Origin: Alphaproteobacteria bacterium
Lineage (GTDB): Bacteria > Pseudomonadota > Alphaproteobacteria > GCA-2731375
Direction of reading: 5' to 3'
DNA length: 5,627 bases
Assembly (NCBI GenBank): GCA_028281075.1
Contig: JANQKO010000153.1
Span: 1 to 5,627 of the forward strand
Shown here one piece after another: positions 5,174 to 5,627 of this stretch (position 1 is its first letter; every line of letters starts with the position of its first letter). The notes beneath the pieces are model-generated. The model searched no databases. It had not been told where the DNA came from and saw nothing but the letters and a program-made list of their open reading frames with translations. The position numbers and the translations under genes are program-made.

Positions 5174-5627
5174 ATGATGTTCGCCGGTCATTTCTTCGTT
5201 CTCGCGTCCTATGCGGTGGTGTCGGCCGTCATCGCCCTGGTGCTGCCGCAGTCGGCGCCCTTCGTCGACACGCTGACGGCCTCGGTGGTCGGCGTCTGTG
5301 TCTTTCTCGCCGCCGCGTTGTTGCACGAATCCGTCGCCCGCCGCCGCGAGGTCCGGCAGATGACGCAGGAACTGGTCGCCGCCTGGCAGGCCCAGGCCGG
5401 CGAGATCGATTTCCTGCGCGACCGCAACGGCGAGCTGTCGCGCCGTCTCGATGTCGCCAGCAGCGAGCTCGGCGAATTGCGCCAGGCGGTCGGCCATGCT
5501 GCCGGCCGCACGAACGACATGGTCGTGGCCGAGATGAAGGTGCTGCAGAACCAGCTCAACGCCATCTCCGTTCGGCGCGGGCAGGGCGACGGGCCGCCGG
5601 CGCCGGCCGAGGACGTACCGGCGGGCG
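5174..5627 (+). CDS. TipF-like membrane/coiled-coil protein, N-terminal part (cut by window edge)
   Basis: The frame is open from ATG to the window end (151 codons visible). It shows two hydrophobic helices (about residues 4-24 and 32-51), then a long charged helix from about 55 to 132 with heptad-like spacing, predicted as a coiled coil (QELVAAWQAQAGEIDFLRDR and ELSRRLDVASSELGELRQAV), then EMKVLQNQLNAI and a Pro/Ala-rich linker. Two membrane helices plus a coiled coil ahead of a linker is the layout of TipF, an alphaproteobacterial c-di-GMP receptor with a C-terminal EAL domain that places the flagellum. The EAL domain itself would lie outside the window, so this is an inference from topology and the EMKVLQ segment. 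The start could be ATG 5174, ATG 5177 or TTG 5141; none has a clear Shine-Dalgarno sequence. The gene is preceded by a TTAACCAT half-site. Confidence 0.6.
   Translation, partial: MMFAGHFFVLASYAVVSAVIALVLPQSAPFVDTLTASVVGVCVFLAAALLHESVARRREVRQMTQELVAAWQAQAGEIDFLRDRNGELSRRLDVASSELGELRQAVGHAAGRTNDMVVAEMKVLQNQLNAISVRRGQGDGPPAPAEDVPAG

Overview
The window reads as chromosomal DNA of a GC-rich alphaproteobacterium. Codons end mostly in G or C, the only AT-rich patches are promoter-like gaps, and the gene set fits: a DUF1127 protein beside a LysR regulator, a TipF-like membrane coiled-coil protein, and a CtrA-type half-site. The genus cannot be named from the sequence. No RNA gene, CRISPR array, insertion sequence or phage gene was seen, and the coding regions look intact apart from the two cut by the window edges.

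Layout. Positions 1-2923 hold a leftward block. In transcription order it is a DUF2975 membrane protein (2923-2351), a small YozG-type HTH regulator (2342-2100), an IlvD/Edd-family sugar-acid dehydratase (2058-328), and the first 58 codons of a PLP-dependent aminotransferase (174-1). The first two genes are 8 nt apart and form a known membrane protein/regulator pair. The dehydratase follows after 41 nt with its own strong ribosome binding site, so read-through from the pair is plausible but unproven. The 153-nt gap before the aminotransferase holds a nested dyad and could carry a separate promoter.

The 205-nt gap at 2924-3128 has an AT-rich core on its left side. That core holds a good leftward promoter (TTTACA-17 nt-TACGAT) and a 17-bp palindrome covering the -10 box, as expected for autoregulation by the HTH protein. 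Rightward from this gap runs a DNA-3-methyladenine glycosylase I-like gene (3129-3800). It lacks cysteine entirely and lacks the conserved Glu of E. coli Tag.

A convergent DUF1127 gene (4065-3823) comes next, divergent from a LysR-type regulator (4200-5087). Their shared 134-nt gap holds an 8-bp direct repeat with a 20-bp period, a perfect 10-bp palindrome and a T-N11-A dyad, so regulation of DUF1127 by this LysR protein is the simplest model.

The right edge (5174 onward) holds the N-terminus of a protein with two membrane helices and a coiled coil, resembling the front of the flagellar c-di-GMP receptor TipF, preceded by a TTAACCAT half-site. No clearly new multi-gene system is visible. The points most worth checking are the overlap of operator and promoter at 2956-2986, the glycosylase-like protein with missing key residues, and the LysR/DUF1127 control region.
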